A DNA stretch of 64,000 nt from Apostichopus japonicus (lineage: Eukaryota > Echinodermata > Holothuroidea > Aspidochirotida > Stichopodidae). This document shows, piece after piece, positions 24,901 to 39,900 of the stretch (position 1 is its first letter; each line of letters begins with the position of its first letter). A program made the translations under genes and the position numbers. The DNA lies in contig NC_092569.1 of the NCBI RefSeq assembly GCF_037975245.1, forward strand, positions 221,001-285,000, given 5' to 3'. The notes under the pieces are model-generated. The model saw only the letters and a program-made list of their open reading frames with translations. It was not told where the DNA came from and made no database searches.

Positions 24901-27900
24901 ACATGCATAATGTGTTAATTACCAGATACCTAATCTAACTACCAGCTGCTCATCATGCATCATGTGTTAATTACCAGATACCTAATCTAACTACCAGCTG
25001 CTCATCATGCATAATGTGTTAAGTACCCAGATACCTAATCTAACTACCAGCTGCTCATCATGCATAATGTGTTAAGTACCCAGATACCTAATCTAACTAG
25101 CAGCTGCTCATCATGCATAATGTGTTAATTACCAAATACCTAATCTAACTACCAGCTGCTCATCATTCATATTGCGATAAGTACCAGATACCTAATCTAA
25201 CCAGCTGCTGCTCGTGCATAATGTGTTAAGTACCAGATACCTAATCTAATTACCAGCTGCTCATCATGCATAATGTGTTAATTACCAGACACGTAATCTA
25301 ACTACCAGCTGCTCATCATGCATAATGTGTTAATTACCAGATACCTAATCTAGCTAGCAGATCATCATGCATAATGTGTTAATTACCAGATACCTAATCA
25401 AACTACCAGCTGCTCATCATGCATAATGTGTTAATTACCAGATACCTAATCTAACTACCAGCTGCTCATCATGCATAATGTGTTAATTACCAGATACCTA
25501 ATCTAACTAGCAGCTGCTCATCATGCATAATGTGTTAATTACCAGATACCTAATCTAACTACCAGCTGCTCATCATGCATAATGTGTTAATTACCAGATA
25601 CATAATCTAACTACCAGCTGCTCATCATGCATAATGTGTTAAGTACCAGATGCCTAGTCTATCTAGCCTATTAAGAATGGACAGCATTCTTGCAATACCC
25701 CTCCATTGCTCTAGTGACATTGCTGGGTCAGCCTGGGTGGTGAGTATATACATTTTTAATTAATTCCTGTAAAGACAATCTTTAGCCTTAAGAAATTCAG
25801 AGAGAAACTTTATATCAAAATGTAAATAACATCCGTTATGTATTTGTCCTCCACAGACGCGTCATTTCCTGCATAAGAAGCCAAAGTTGCCATCTCTAGT
25901 ATGTGCATGTTATGCTAGTAATAAAAATGAGGATACTCTCAAGTACCAAAACTCATTACCAACATTTCCAGTTCCACCTCTCAAGCAAACTCTGGAGAAA
26001 TACCTACTACAGTATAAACCTCATGTCTCACAAGAAGAATATGAAAGAACCAAACAGGTAATCATACACACTGAAAGCAGCGCAGGTCCCTTTGGATATT
26101 GCTGCTCATGTTAACTCAACATGCAAAAACCTGTCAAACATTTGAGGTCACCAGAGGTCAAATATGTTGGTTTTAAAACTTCAGTATTCTCATGTCAAAA
26201 TGGCAGGTGATTACTAAGTATGTTGGCTTTCTGGTAGTTTTCGATTTCAGTTTAAAGTTTTATCACAGATCTCTCTCATTATTCCAGGTAGTGTTGGAGT
26301 TTGGAAAACATGGTGGAGTTGGAGAATTGCTGCAGAACAAACTAGAACAGAGGAAAGAAGAAACAGAAAATTGGGTATCAAAAAGTATATTTCTAATTTA
26401 ATAATTTACTTCTTTTACAAAAACAACTGGAAAGATTCTAGTCATTTGGTTTTGTTGCCTTCATTTTGTGTATTTCCCATTAAGGACTAGCAGAAAAACT
26501 GACAGCAGGTGATTAAGTCAAGAAGATAATTATGCACCCTAGTCTGAGGAGATCAGCAATTCAGCATCTCATGTGGACGGAAGCAAAGGTCCATGGACAG
26601 GTGTGAGTCAAGGGCGGCGGAACCGGGGTGGCACAGGGGGCACGTGTCCCCCCACTTTTCCTCAGGTTAAAAATGTGCCCTTTTTCTACATAAAAATTGA
26701 GGTGTCTCAAGTTAGCAAGTGGCCAGGGAACCAGAATGAACACTCGGGAAGGGCCGTTTCCGGCCATCTGAGGGGTTTGTAAAACCAAAAATTACTTGTA
26801 CGCTCCGCGCCAACCGATGGTGGCGCTCCGCTCAGATAGTCGTGCATACAACTTGCAATTCCTGGCTACGCCCCTGACTTTTAATGAATTTCTGTGGGTC
26901 AAACTCAAAGCTATTTCGAATGGAAAAAATGTGTCAAGATATTAACAAGAAATAAACTCTAATTCGGAAGATTCCTACATTAGCAACTAACACGAATTCA
27001 TCTCATTTTGTCTCAAAAGAAAACTTGTTCCTTGTTTCCCACTTTGCACATTGGATATTGCAGTGCCAGTATGCATATTTTCCTTGAGGGGGGGGGGGGG
27101 CATTGATGGAGTGATGTGTATACGCAAATAAGATAATACAATAAGAGTTATAAAGGGTACCTTACTAAATAAAAGGCTGCATCAGTCCAATCGAATTTCT
27201 GCAAAGTGCCCTTTGATGTCGGTGCCCCCCAGATTAAAAGTGCTTCCGCCGCCCTTGGTGTGAGTTCATTTATAATACATGTTATATCACATGCAGCAAG
27301 GTAATTGATATAGTATCCACCAAGCATGGTTGTGTTTACAGAGTGCCAAGACATTAACTTATGAAATGAGACAGGGAAAATTTGAACCTGGTCAATGTTT
27401 TGACCATTTATGTGGGTTGACTTCTTTCTTAGGAAGTGATAATGGTGTTATACACAAAATGTGTTTTAAGGGACTGGGGGGGGAGGGGTGTGATTCATGT
27501 TAATCAGGGCCACTACTAATGTGACAGCTACATAGCCAGAGTCAAAATAAGGAGTAAAGTTGAACTACAGATTTAGTTTACTTTCAAGAATAACAGAATG
27601 TAGAAATAAGGTCTGAAGTTTTCAGGACAATGCAGCATAAATACTAGCACTTAAAAATAATTGATTACAGTTAACACTATCTCTGCATGTAGTCGTATTA
27701 ATAACTACCCAAGAAGTACAGGGATAGGGGAAGCTTTCTGGTCACTTCGCCCAACAATCATTTCGCCCAACTGCCATTTCGCCCAACCACCCTGGTCATT
27801 TCGCCCAACCAGCATGGTCATTTCGCCCAACCATTTTTTTACTCATATTCAGTCAGAATAATATTACTCTTTCTATTTCACTAGTTCAATTTGATTTATT

Positions 27901-30900
27901 TTGGGTTATATTAATTTGTGGTAGGTAAATAAAGTGATGTCCGTTCGATATCATTTGGAGTCGGAGCAGTTATTTCAGGTATAATGGGAGGATCCACTAC
28001 TTTAGGCGGTTACGCATACAATGGAAGTTATTTTATTATACAAACAAAGGGGAATCGGTGTGGAATAATATCACCTTTTCTATTTCACTTTTATCAAGCA
28101 TTTATCAAGTCCGCCATGCATTAATCAAGGGTATTGTTCCCAGCAGTTAGGTGTTTATCTGGTTCTACATAGTGTTAATCTAATGTTACACAATCAAAGG
28201 GGAATCGGTCTTCATATCAAACCTATCAAACCTAACCCCTAAAACACTGATCCATCCTACCAACTGTAACTAGGACTTCAAGTTTCCTTAATATTCGGTT
28301 CGTATCCCGTAACGTTGACAGTTCCCGAATGTTTCCTATCAAACCTATCAAACCTAACCCCTGAAACACTGATCCATCCTCAAGTTTCCTTAATATTTGG
28401 TTTGTATCCCGTAACATTAACAATTCCCAAACGTTTCCTTATTGAAGTATAATATTTAATCAAGGTTCGGCGAAATGACCAGGCTGGTTGGGCGAAATGG
28501 TAAGGTTGGGCGAAATGGCAGTTGGGCGAAATGGTTGTTGGGCGAAGTGACCAGCTTCCTAGGGGAACAGGTAAACACTTCTGTCTTAGGTGATATCCTA
28601 TTAAAAGGCTAAAGAGTACATGGGTAGGGGAACAGATAAATACTTCTGTCTTAGGTGATATCCTATTAAAACGCCAAGGAGTATAGGGATAGGGGAACAG
28701 GTAAACACTTCTTTCTTAGGTGATATCCTATTAAAAGGCTAAAGAGTACATGGATAGGGGAACAGGTAAATACTTCTGTCTTAAGTGATATCCTATTAAA
28801 ACGCCAAGGAGTATAGGGGTAGGGGAACAGATAAATACTTCTTTCTTAGGTGATATCCTATTAAAACGCCAAGGAGTATAGGGATAGGGGAACAGGTAAA
28901 CACTTCTGTCTTAGGTGATATCCTATTAAAACGCCAAGGAGTATAGGGATAGGGGAACAGGTAAACACTTCTGTCTTAGGTGATATCCTATTAAAACGCC
29001 AAGGAGTATAGGGATAGGGGAACAGATAAATACTTCTGACTTAGGTGATATCCTATTAAAACGCCAAGGAGTATAGGGATAGGGGAACAGGTAAACACTT
29101 CTGTCTTAGGTGATATCCTATTAAAACGCCAAGGAGTATAGGGATAGGGGAACAGATAAATACTTCTTTCTTAGGTGATATCCTATTAAAACGCCAAGGA
29201 GTATAGGGATAGGGGAACAGGTAAACACTTCTGTCTTAGGTGATATCCTATTAAAACGCCAAGGAGTATAGGGATAGTGGAACAGGTAAACACTTCTGTC
29301 TTAGGTGATATCCTATTAAAACGCCAAGGAGTATAGGGATAGGGGAACAGGTAAAGACTTCTGTCTTAGGTGATATCCTATTAAAAGGCTAAAGAGTACA
29401 TGGATAGGGGAACAGATAAATACTTCTTTCTTAGGTGATATCCTATTAAAACGCCAAGGAGTATATCGATAGGGGAACAGGTAAACACTTCTGTCTTAGG
29501 TGATATCCTATTAAAAGGCTAAAGAGTACATGGATAGGGGAACAGATAAATACTTCTTTCTTAGGTGATATCCTATTAAAACGCCAAGGAGTATAGGGAT
29601 AGGGGAACAGGTAAACACTTCTGTCTTAGGTGATATCCTATTAAAAGGCTAAAGAGTACATGGATAGGGGAACAGATAAATACTTCTTTCTTAGGTGATA
29701 TCCTATTAAAACGCCAAGGAGTATAGGGGTAGGGGAACAGGTAAAGACTTCTGTCTTAGGTGATATCCTATTAAAAGGCTAAAGAGTACATGGATAGGGG
29801 AACAGATAAATACTTCTTTCTTAGGTGATATCCTATTAAAACGCCAAGGAGTATAGGGATAGGGGAACAGGTAAACACTTCTGTCTTAGGTGATATCCTA
29901 TTAAAAGGCTAAAGAGTACATGGATAGGGGAACAGATAAATACTTCTGACTTAGGTGATATCCTATTAAAACGCCAAGGAGTATAGGGATAGGGGAACAG
30001 GTAAACACTTCTGTCTTAGGTGATATCCTATTAAAAGGCTAAAGAGTACATGGATAGGGGAACAGATAAATACTTCTTTCTTAGGTGATATCCTATTAAA
30101 ACGCCAAGGAGTATAGGGATAGGGGAACAGGTAAACACTTCTGTCTTAGGTGATATCCTATTAAAACGCCAAGGAGTATAGGGATAGGGGAACAGATAAA
30201 TACTTCTTTCTTAGGTGATATCCTATTAAAACGCCAAGGAGTATAGGGATAGGGGAACAGATAAATACTTCTGACTTAGGTGATATCCTATTAAAACGCC
30301 AAGGAGTATTTTTGTTTGTAGTGCTATGACTGGTGGACAAAGTACTTCTTAGGAAACAGAATAGTAGCATCATCTCACACTGGCAATCTTTCCATCTGAT
30401 CTCTGTTTGTAGTGCTATGACTGGTGGACAAAGTACTTCCTGGCTAAGCGTGAACCCAATGTCTTAACTTACTCACCTTGCTCACTACTGTATCCACAAA
30501 ATTTCTCCGGTGTAGATGAGCAACTTCAGTTTTCAGCTAAAGTTTTAGCCTCTCTGGCAGAGACTGTGTCATCTTTAGCGAGGTAAGTGCAGCTTTTACA
30601 CACACATCATTTCAATGTCTTACCTCTTTTCTGACCTCCTTATGGCTTTTGTATATGAATGTACATGTTAGCATTTGCAATTTACCAATGTGAAATATAG
30701 TTAAATTACAGTTAATATCTTTTCCAGCTTTCATATAAGGGAAGTATCGCAAATTTAACCGCCGATCATCGCTGCCCCAGCCAGCAGCACACCACTGCTC
30801 ATTATGCAGCCTGCATATCACTCACGCTAGAGTGCACACATCCACAGACCCATCCACGCACACATATACGGACATGAAAGTAATGAGCATCCAGTTCCCA

Positions 30901-33900
30901 ACAGTGAAGCGCTGCTATTGTTTGTAAACAAAAGCTGTACTTGGATTTTCATGGTCTGTGGTTTTCAGGTAACAATAGCACTCTGACCACAGTAGCTGTA
31001 GGTTTATTTCAAGAATTAGTTGAAATCATGAACACCGTTTCGTATTGAATGTGTAAAAATACTTCTCATTCACTATCACTTATCCCTCTTTTTTTTCCCA
31101 TTAGCTTCCAATGAAACATTTTTATCTTCGAGATGATGTTTTGATTCATGAAGAAATAAATATTTATACCATGTGTTGTGTATTTTTTATTGATTGTGTA
31201 AGACTTATTTACAAATATACAACAAAATACCCAGAACGCATCAACTGAAATAGAAAGCACTTGTTTGCTTTCCCCGAAGTTGCCCTTTATTTTAATATGT
31301 ATTTTTTCGTGCGGTGTGGATAAAATCACCACCGAAAACAAAAATATTATACCAGTGAAAGTACGAATAGTTGAAACCTTCAATCCATCGACACAGCAAC
31401 AGCGTATGTAAAATACTACATTTCCTTTCAAGAGTATAGCACATACCTTCTAAACAACTGCCGATTTCCAGCTATCTGCATCACAATTTCAGCTAATAAA
31501 TAGATGGTTAAGCTAGGTTTCCCCATTGACTTAGTGTGGTGTTAGGCTACCATGTGGTCGAAGATAGCAACAATAACGAAAGTATTCCGTATATAATATT
31601 TTAGTTCCAGCAAACTGCTTCACAATTTCAGTGAATAAATAGATGGTTAGGCTAGATTTTGCCATTGACTTAGAATGGTGTTAGGCTACCATGTGGTTGG
31701 AGATTTGTGGGGAGTTTAGGCAAAGTTTGACAAGTGCAGGTGTTTTTGCTGTCATCAAGCAGCTGGCTCTGGTAGCCCATAGCAAGTGCTTTGCTCTCAT
31801 AGTTATGGCTACTGTATACATTCGTGATTCAAGCATAAATATCAAAATTCTCAAACTTTATTATTTTTTTATTTCATATAAGGAAAGACTGACAAGGAAA
31901 TTTACAGGATGTTGTGACTTGTGACGGATTATAGAAGTGATAACTAAAAAAAATAAACTTAACGTTTATTCCAAATGCAATCGTTTTTGCAGGAAATCCC
32001 GTATTGGCAACTTTTGACATGCAGGAGTTTATTTTTATGTGAAATGCCATTTTACGTGGTTTCTGTTCACACGGTTGTTTCCGTGACTTTTTTCCGTGTG
32101 TTTCTCGGAACATTAACGAGCCTTTTCTAAAAATTTTGGTTGCCGCTGACCAACCAGTACATCACGATTTGACAAGTTTTGATTGCCCGGCAGTTATTTT
32201 GGTCGTCTCGGACAACTGCTAAATTTACACGCTGTTCATTGATAAAAATTCTTGACCCTGAAAAGAGAATTCTATGATCCCTTTGTACATCCTGTGTACA
32301 TCCTGGACCGAAGTGACAGCTCATTGTCTGGTCATTGTTTGTGTTTAAGGGGCTTAATTTGTGGTCTCGTAGTCAGGGCATGCAACTATCCACAGACTCT
32401 TGGAAGCCAGGAAAGGTGTGCGTTCAAGCGTGTCTCATTACCAGCTAGTTGCTGTGTCATAACACTGGGTAGCAACGGCTGGGCCAGCGATGATCGTTGG
32501 TTAAATTTGCGAGCCTTCCCTAAGTATGATCACCGAAACATATATAACCTTTCACTCAAGTGGCTTATGTCATCTGGTCATTTTATGTCCTAGAGTGGCA
32601 GATGTGTCCACCATTTTCACAGCATATCAGTGGCTTTCCTAACTGCAGCTACAAAATGCATAATAGTATAGCAATTAATACTCTGCAACATTGGTTGGTT
32701 AAGTTGCTACACAGTTGCAGGTTTTGTGTACAGTAGCTTAGTAGTTTCATCATTCTGCCTTAAAACATTCTTAAATTTCGAAACTGCTTTGTAAATTGTA
32801 AGCAATAAATAATTCCCTGCAACATGTATTTGTGTAATAAACAAAAAAGTTCTCTTCAAACCTGTTTTTGTGTCATAGTAGGAGTAATGATAAAGAGCAT
32901 GCAACTGGTTTAATTCTGTGTCTATACTGTTCTGAACTTTTGAACACAGACATCAATACCCACCTGCTATGGTGATGGGCACACCACTATGTATGGATCA
33001 ATATTACAAGAGTATGTGCAGTTGCCGTATCCCAGCTCAGCCTATTGACAAGATATTCTATCGCTGTATTGACCAACCAGATGCATATCGTCATGTTATT
33101 ATAATGAGAAACAATCAGGTAATTAGTATGCGAGAGTTTGTAGCACAGTTACGCTATTGTTTTGAGTTTGATGTATTTCAAATGTTTGAACTGCATGGTT
33201 TCAAAGTTTCTTTAAAGAGATATTTTAATGGCAAACAATTTGAAACTTGTATTGAAGAGAAATATTCCAAACTTTTAGCTGAGGAACCCATTTTGATATC
33301 TTGTCCCTTACTCAAGATAAGATTGATAAATGTAAAGTATTTTGACTGGCCAAGGGCGGCGGAAGCACTTTGAATCTGGGGGGGCACCAACGTGGAAGGG
33401 CACGTTGCAGAAATTCGATTGGACTGATGCAGCCTGATATTAAGTACCCTTTATAACTCCTATTGTATTATCTTATTTGCGTATACACATCACTGCATCA
33501 ACCCCCCCCCCCCCCCTCAAGGAAACAATGCATACTAGCACTGCAGTATCTAATGTGCAAATTGGGAAACAAGGAAAAAGACAAAATGATGTGAAATCAT
33601 TATAAAGTCCCAGTCCCTGCACACGCGATCGATACATGCATGAAAGCAAATGAAATATGTCAATAAACTGAAAGAAAAGTAATTTTCTATGTGTTTTTCA
33701 ATGGTTGAACTGATATTATTATGATCATTATTATTGTAACGACTTTCCCAATAATTCTAACCAATTTGGAAGGGTTATAACACGGCAAATGATTGTATGC
33801 TATTGGCATGCGATGTAGTAACCAACGCATGCCTACATGATATGCACATTAACATGTTGAACGCGCGCGAAGCGCGCGAAAAACTTTGGTAATATTTTTC

Positions 33901-36900
33901 GGGCAAGTCGTTACAGCCCCCCAGATCAAATTGGGCTCCTACGCCTGTGGTAGTAAACATATAAAACTTCCCGAAATATTTCATTCGACGTGGGTTTCGC
34001 CTTGTAAACTCTTTTTTTATTTAGAAATTTTTATGTAGAAAAAGGGCACATTTTTAATCTGAGGAAAAGTGGGGGGGCACGTGCCCCCTGTGCCCCCCCG
34101 GTTCCGCCGCCCTTGTGACTGGCTAAACCTTCCCTTAATCCAGAAAGTGAATCACAGTAGGTAGTCTAGCAGCATTGTCATCAGGATCAAAGATGTTAAA
34201 TAGCATCAATATGTTGCTTTAGATCATTGAAACCTTGAAATTTCATCAAAATGCTTTTTCTAATGATACTATTAATATAAAGAACAACAAAGACTTTTTC
34301 AGCTCAATTGCCTTGATGGCATTACTCACTATGCTGTTGCACCTTAGGAAAAGTTTATAATTTGAAATTCAAAATGCTATGAGGAAGTGGTTTTGATAAA
34401 GCATGCCAACAATTTTCACAGGGTTGCTTAGCAATCAGCTTCAGCCACCAGACAATCTCTTTACATCAGGATAAAATAGTTGAATCCTATTTTCCAATGA
34501 CACCTACAACACGTTTCTGCATTGTCCATAAGGTCGGATCTTCCTTGGAGGTAACCTTTATGGGAAAAGGTTTAACACAAACCCAAGGTTTTGAATATTT
34601 GGGTGCTTCAAAATTTAGATCAAACTAACAACTTTTATGTGTGGCTTGACCTTATGTTTGTTGTTCACTGTTTTTGTTTTCTGCTGTTTTATTCTCTCAT
34701 CTATTTTCTTCTATATAATTCTGTAGTTCTTCAAACTTGACCTTTTGAGTCCTGATATGGAACCAATTGGTCCTGCTGACATTCTCCAGCACTTGAAGCA
34801 TATTGTTGATGAGACCAAAGAACCAGGAATAGCAATCGGACTGTTAACTTCGCTGCAGCGAAATAGGTGGGCTGAAATTTATTCCAGCATGGCACAAGGT
34901 AAGATCTTTCTTAAAACTAACATAAAACTAACAGTTTAAAACACCTTGGTGTCCCTTTCATGTGTGAAAACACATTTCCCTGGAGTTCCCCTAAGCACTT
35001 TTTGTGTGAAAATGTGTGTGATTTTGAAACTCATTTTCACAGAGTTGCCAGGTTTTATCCTTTATCACATATATCACAGGATTCTCTTGAAAAAAAAAGT
35101 GTAGGAAGTCTAGAATGTACATTAAACTATGGAATCGATGACAACCCCATGCAAGGAATCCAATGTGTGGATAACTGCAGATACCCTGGGCATGGTTGGT
35201 GTGACATGTTATTTATTTTAATATTCTTCAGTAGGATTACCTCAGATTGGCTGCAAATATAGAAACACACTTTGTCACATGTATCAAACTTCACAGATTG
35301 TCCAAACATAATGGTTTTAGGCATATGTGAAAACATGCAATATCTTGTGTGAAATTGATTCCAAAAATGCAAACGTCCTTGCATTTTGTCATCAGTGTTT
35401 TAATAATGAACAATTATAGGTTGCTCAGGTTTTGTAAGAGGTGGAAAGAGGGGAAGGGGAAGGGGTACTTATAGGTGATGTAGTGCATGGGTAGGGAAGA
35501 GGGTGGCCATCAAGTTTTGTTCTCAAACATAATAGAAAGGCCAAATTTAGTCACTCAAATTTCAAACATTTTAATGCCAGCATCAAAGATATCCCTCTTT
35601 GAGTCAATTCATTGTCCAGGACTTCTCTACATCAGCATAATTAGCACGGTTGGATTGCTCAGGAAAGAACTTTTGACTTTGTTTTTTTTTCAATTGTTAA
35701 CATGGTAACATTGTGATGATTACTGAATATTTCAAATGCTGCAGCAGTTTGGTAAGTCTGCGATCACAATAGCAAAATTCAACATGTGATGGTCGTTAGA
35801 GAAAACTTATTCAGCCATGAGGAAAGATTGGTTTGGTCATAGAAGGCATGAACACATGGATCTTGGCTAGAATAATTAAATAGTAGAACACAGACTGTCA
35901 ATCAAAGCTTGATAGAAAACGTACACTTGAAACAGTTATCTTGAAAGAATAACAAACAGTACTGCCGTAGCGTACATACTAAACTATGATAGAATTACAA
36001 ATAAATGCCATATTTAACTTATTTAGTTCTTACTCATTTGCAGATGAGATGAATGCCCAGTCATTTCATGACATTCAGAGTAGTATCGCAGTGTGTTGTT
36101 TGGATGAAACAGAGACATTCAGTGATGAAGAGACCAAGAACCAGTATGACTCTAGATGGGGTCTGTGTGGAGGAGGAAGCAAACTAAACTCAGGAAATAG
36201 GTGGTTTGACAAGGGGTTTCTGGTAGGCTATAGTATTCTTTCATTAAGGGTCATATTATTTAAATCTGCAGTTTGCATTATAAATTGTGATAAACAGGGG
36301 GGGTACAGTCACCAATCTCACCCCATAGAGGATAGAACAGGCACATGGGAACACACTTTGTAAAAAGGTAACTAAAATTAAGAACTGAAAAATATAAGTT
36401 TGTTATGAAATGCCAAAAGGCTCAGGGATATGATGTTCTGAAAGATTTATCTCTGGAAGGTATGTCTAAGTTGGTGCCACTGATACATGGCTGATGTAAC
36501 CATATGTTGCTACTGTAAATATGACAGTATAAGTGACAGTAAAGTGACAGTAAGATGACAGTATAAATGACAGTAAAGTGACAGTAAGGTGACAGCAAGT
36601 ATCAGGAATACAATGGAGAATCTTCAGAGCATGTCTTTCTATTTGATAAGCCTTTAGGAGTATGTTCAGAAAACCATGACAATGTATGCCAAGATATGTA
36701 CATACTACAAACTGATATGTTAAATGTGCTGTGTGTTGTCTTATATATGACACTGTACAGTTTGCATCATTATATATGAAATATTAATCTCCAAGGTATA
36801 TGGGTGTGCATGCTGCTTAATATGAGACACATATCTCAGACTTTTTAATTAGTGCTAAAGACATACAAGTTTTTTCATCCTTTCTTTACGTTCCCAGAAG

Positions 36901-39900
36901 GGCATAAAGTGTGACAAGTTAGGTTAAGCCTAGAGTATACCTGACAGCTCATTCATGGATTTCTCAATTTGGAAGAGTTAAATGTTATCTCGTTCCTCTT
37001 GTTTACTCATTTCTACAGTGAGACATAAACATTCCAGTATTTAAGGATTTCATATTGTACTGCTCAGCCTTCTTTTCTCTTTGTCAAGTTTGCCGTTGGT
37101 ACCCATGGTGAAACAGCTCTCTATGGTGACCATACACTCGCTGATGGTGTACTTGCTCATGCTGTTCTCAGTCAAGTTACAAAGTTCTTGTGAGAAATTT
37201 TTCTTTGTTTGATTACTTGAATAATTTTTAGTGGTTTGCAATGACTCCAGCTTCTTGATCTCCATTGAGATCATTTGCAGTGCTGTACCTCCCCGGCTTT
37301 ATAGTAAAAGACATTTGTATCTTCAGTGAAATGCATTAACAAGTTGAACTTTAAAAACTGAGAATAAAGAAACAGTCAAATAGTACTGGCAGGTAATAAC
37401 TGTGTGTCTAGTAGATTGGTTGCCCATATATATTGAGCTTTGTTGTATCTTAAATTCTCTTGTACCCTCATCATGTACCTTCAGAATATTCCCCAACTTT
37501 TTTTCTTTTCTATAAAACTTTTTTCACTAAGATTTCAACTTTTGCTGTTAAATTTTTGAGTTTCGTTTTCTTTTCATTTCAGAAACAATAATGAAAATAT
37601 AACTACTGATACTTGTGCTGGTAGCCTGCCTCCCAAGAAACTTGAATTTGCAGTGGATGATTTTGTCAACCAAGCTGTTGAAGAAGCTGGGCTTCATATT
37701 GACCAGTAAGATATTCTTAAGATATTTGTAAGAAGTTCAACCCAGATGTGGTTATTGTGCACTTTTTGGTTGGTATTTTTGCAAATTTCTTGACAAAAAC
37801 TACAAATCTGAAATTATTGTGGAAATTTCTAGCATTCATCAAAATAATTAAAGTAGCAAAATTGATGTTTATGGAGCTGTTATCAATTGATGCATTCTTG
37901 CACATTACTGCTATAAATAATAGGATTGAGGTTAACCTTGATCAGCATTGAATTGTTGAAGCTGTTAATATATATGTGTGTGCAACCTCAGGTATTCTCA
38001 GGAATGCAGGCAGTCATTTCTGACATTGTTTATCTTTTCCTAAGCTCAAAGACATTATGATGTGTTTTCCATGATTTCACAAATTGTTGGGCAATGTACT
38101 TATAAAAATTAAATAAATATATTTCAAAGTTTTATCTCTATGATCAAGAAAAAGATGAAAGTTGGACCAATGTGCTCTCTTTACTTGCTCTGTGATAAAT
38201 ATTTTTTTAAATAATTAATTTCCTTATCCCTTTAATCTCAAAAGATGTACAAAACATGTACAGAAGTGCAAAGAACTATAAAGGAGAACAAATCCATTTT
38301 GGAGTTTGATTTAATTTAAATCTAATTTATCATTGATTCCTTGCTGAAGTCAAGACATCCATGCAATTGTGATGGTGGTTATGTGTGTGGGTGTGTGTAT
38401 GTGGAGCCTTTGCTTGTAAACACAATATCAAGAAGTATATAGTGTTTGATATGGTTTGTAGATACACAATAATGAGCACAAAGGCAGTTTTACTTTATGT
38501 GTAGGTTTATTTAGAGGTCAAAGGAGCATTTGAGGTCAGTGAAGGTCAAGGTCTGTGAACATTGTCAACAGTAATCTCAAAGGTAATGCATAGTTGTGCT
38601 ACATATGAAGACCCACATTTGTGAGAACAAGAAACCTCAATTTGAGTGGACATGGTCAGTAAAGGTCAAAGTCAATATGCAATAAGTTGAATGACTTGTA
38701 CTTATTCACCTTAGAGAATACTAACAAATTTCATGTTCCATGTGGAGGTCAAAGGTCAACTGAAGTCAAAGACTGAAATTCTCATAAACAAGATCACTCC
38801 AAAAGTACAGCTTGTAAAAACTCATACTTGATAGGTAAGTCCAAATCTGTGTAACAACATTGATATCGAAAACAGTTTCAAAGTTGAAAAGTTTACGTTA
38901 AATGTTCACAAAAAACCTTACGAAGGCTTTCTGGTTTTTCTTTGAAGATACCTCAGTCACCAACAGATTGGAGAGAGAACTTTCAAACTTTTTGGGAAGA
39001 AACTGTTAAAGAGTAAACAGATCAACCCAGATGGATTTATACAAGTAGCAATACAAATGACATATTTAAGGTATGATTACTTTTAAAAGTGAAGGCTATG
39101 TCAGATTAACTTTTCCAGAAACTTCTTCCTGTGGAGGAAATTGGCTGATGGTTCACTGGCTTTCAGTGGAACCAAGGATCTCTTTCAGTAATCTGAGTGG
39201 CCATTTGTCATTCTCTAATCATTCACTTCTTATTCATTTCACTGCAACATTTGATATATTTTGTTGTTTCTTGCTATTTACAATTGCTTTGAAAAGTAAA
39301 ACTGTGTTAACAGGTCGGCTGGGTGCTTCTAGAGTCAGAAATGATTCCTGGTACACTTTGTCATATATTTATGATCCAAAACTGAATGAGATCAAGGAAG
39401 ATAATGTTAACTGTTACAAAATTGAGATTCATGGTAAATTGGGGAAAGTAATTTTGAGAGGTAAGGCAAAGTACCGCCCCCCCCCCCTCCCCACCATTCT
39501 GTGTTACAGAAGGCTTGACCAGTCACTGAATCATTCATTGACAGAAGGATTTCAAAATATGCATCCAGATCTTATGCTCTCATGCAAAATTTGCTGAATT
39601 TACTTGTGGCGTGATCTCTTGATACAGTATGCAAGATACCCCTCCCTCCTCCTCCTCCCGCGATCTCTTGATACAGTATGCAAGATACCCCTCCTCCTCC
39701 TCCTCCTCCTTCTCTCGCGATCTCTTGATACAGTATGCAAGATACCCCTCCCTCCTCCTCCTCCTCCTTCTCTTGTGATCTCTTGATACAGTATGCAAGA
39801 TACCCCTCCTCATCCTCCTCCTCCTTCTCTTGTGATCTCTTGATACAGTATGCAAGATACCCCTCCCTCCTCCTCCTCCTTCTCTCGCGATCTCTTGATA

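Noticed and set aside
22119-25655. CRISPR-like appearance of regular repeats
   Set aside because: Units are contiguous with no unique spacers, no cas genes are present, and the setting is a eukaryotic intron.
25690-25739. Possible extra CRAT exon between exons 1 and 2
   Set aside because: It has AG and GT borders but contains a stop in the phase required by exon 1; at most it is an alternative 5' UTR exon.
39073-39597. 174-codon ORF directly after CRAT exon 10
   Set aside because: It starts just past the splice donor (GTATGA at 39071) and shows no family similarity; it is intron sequence.
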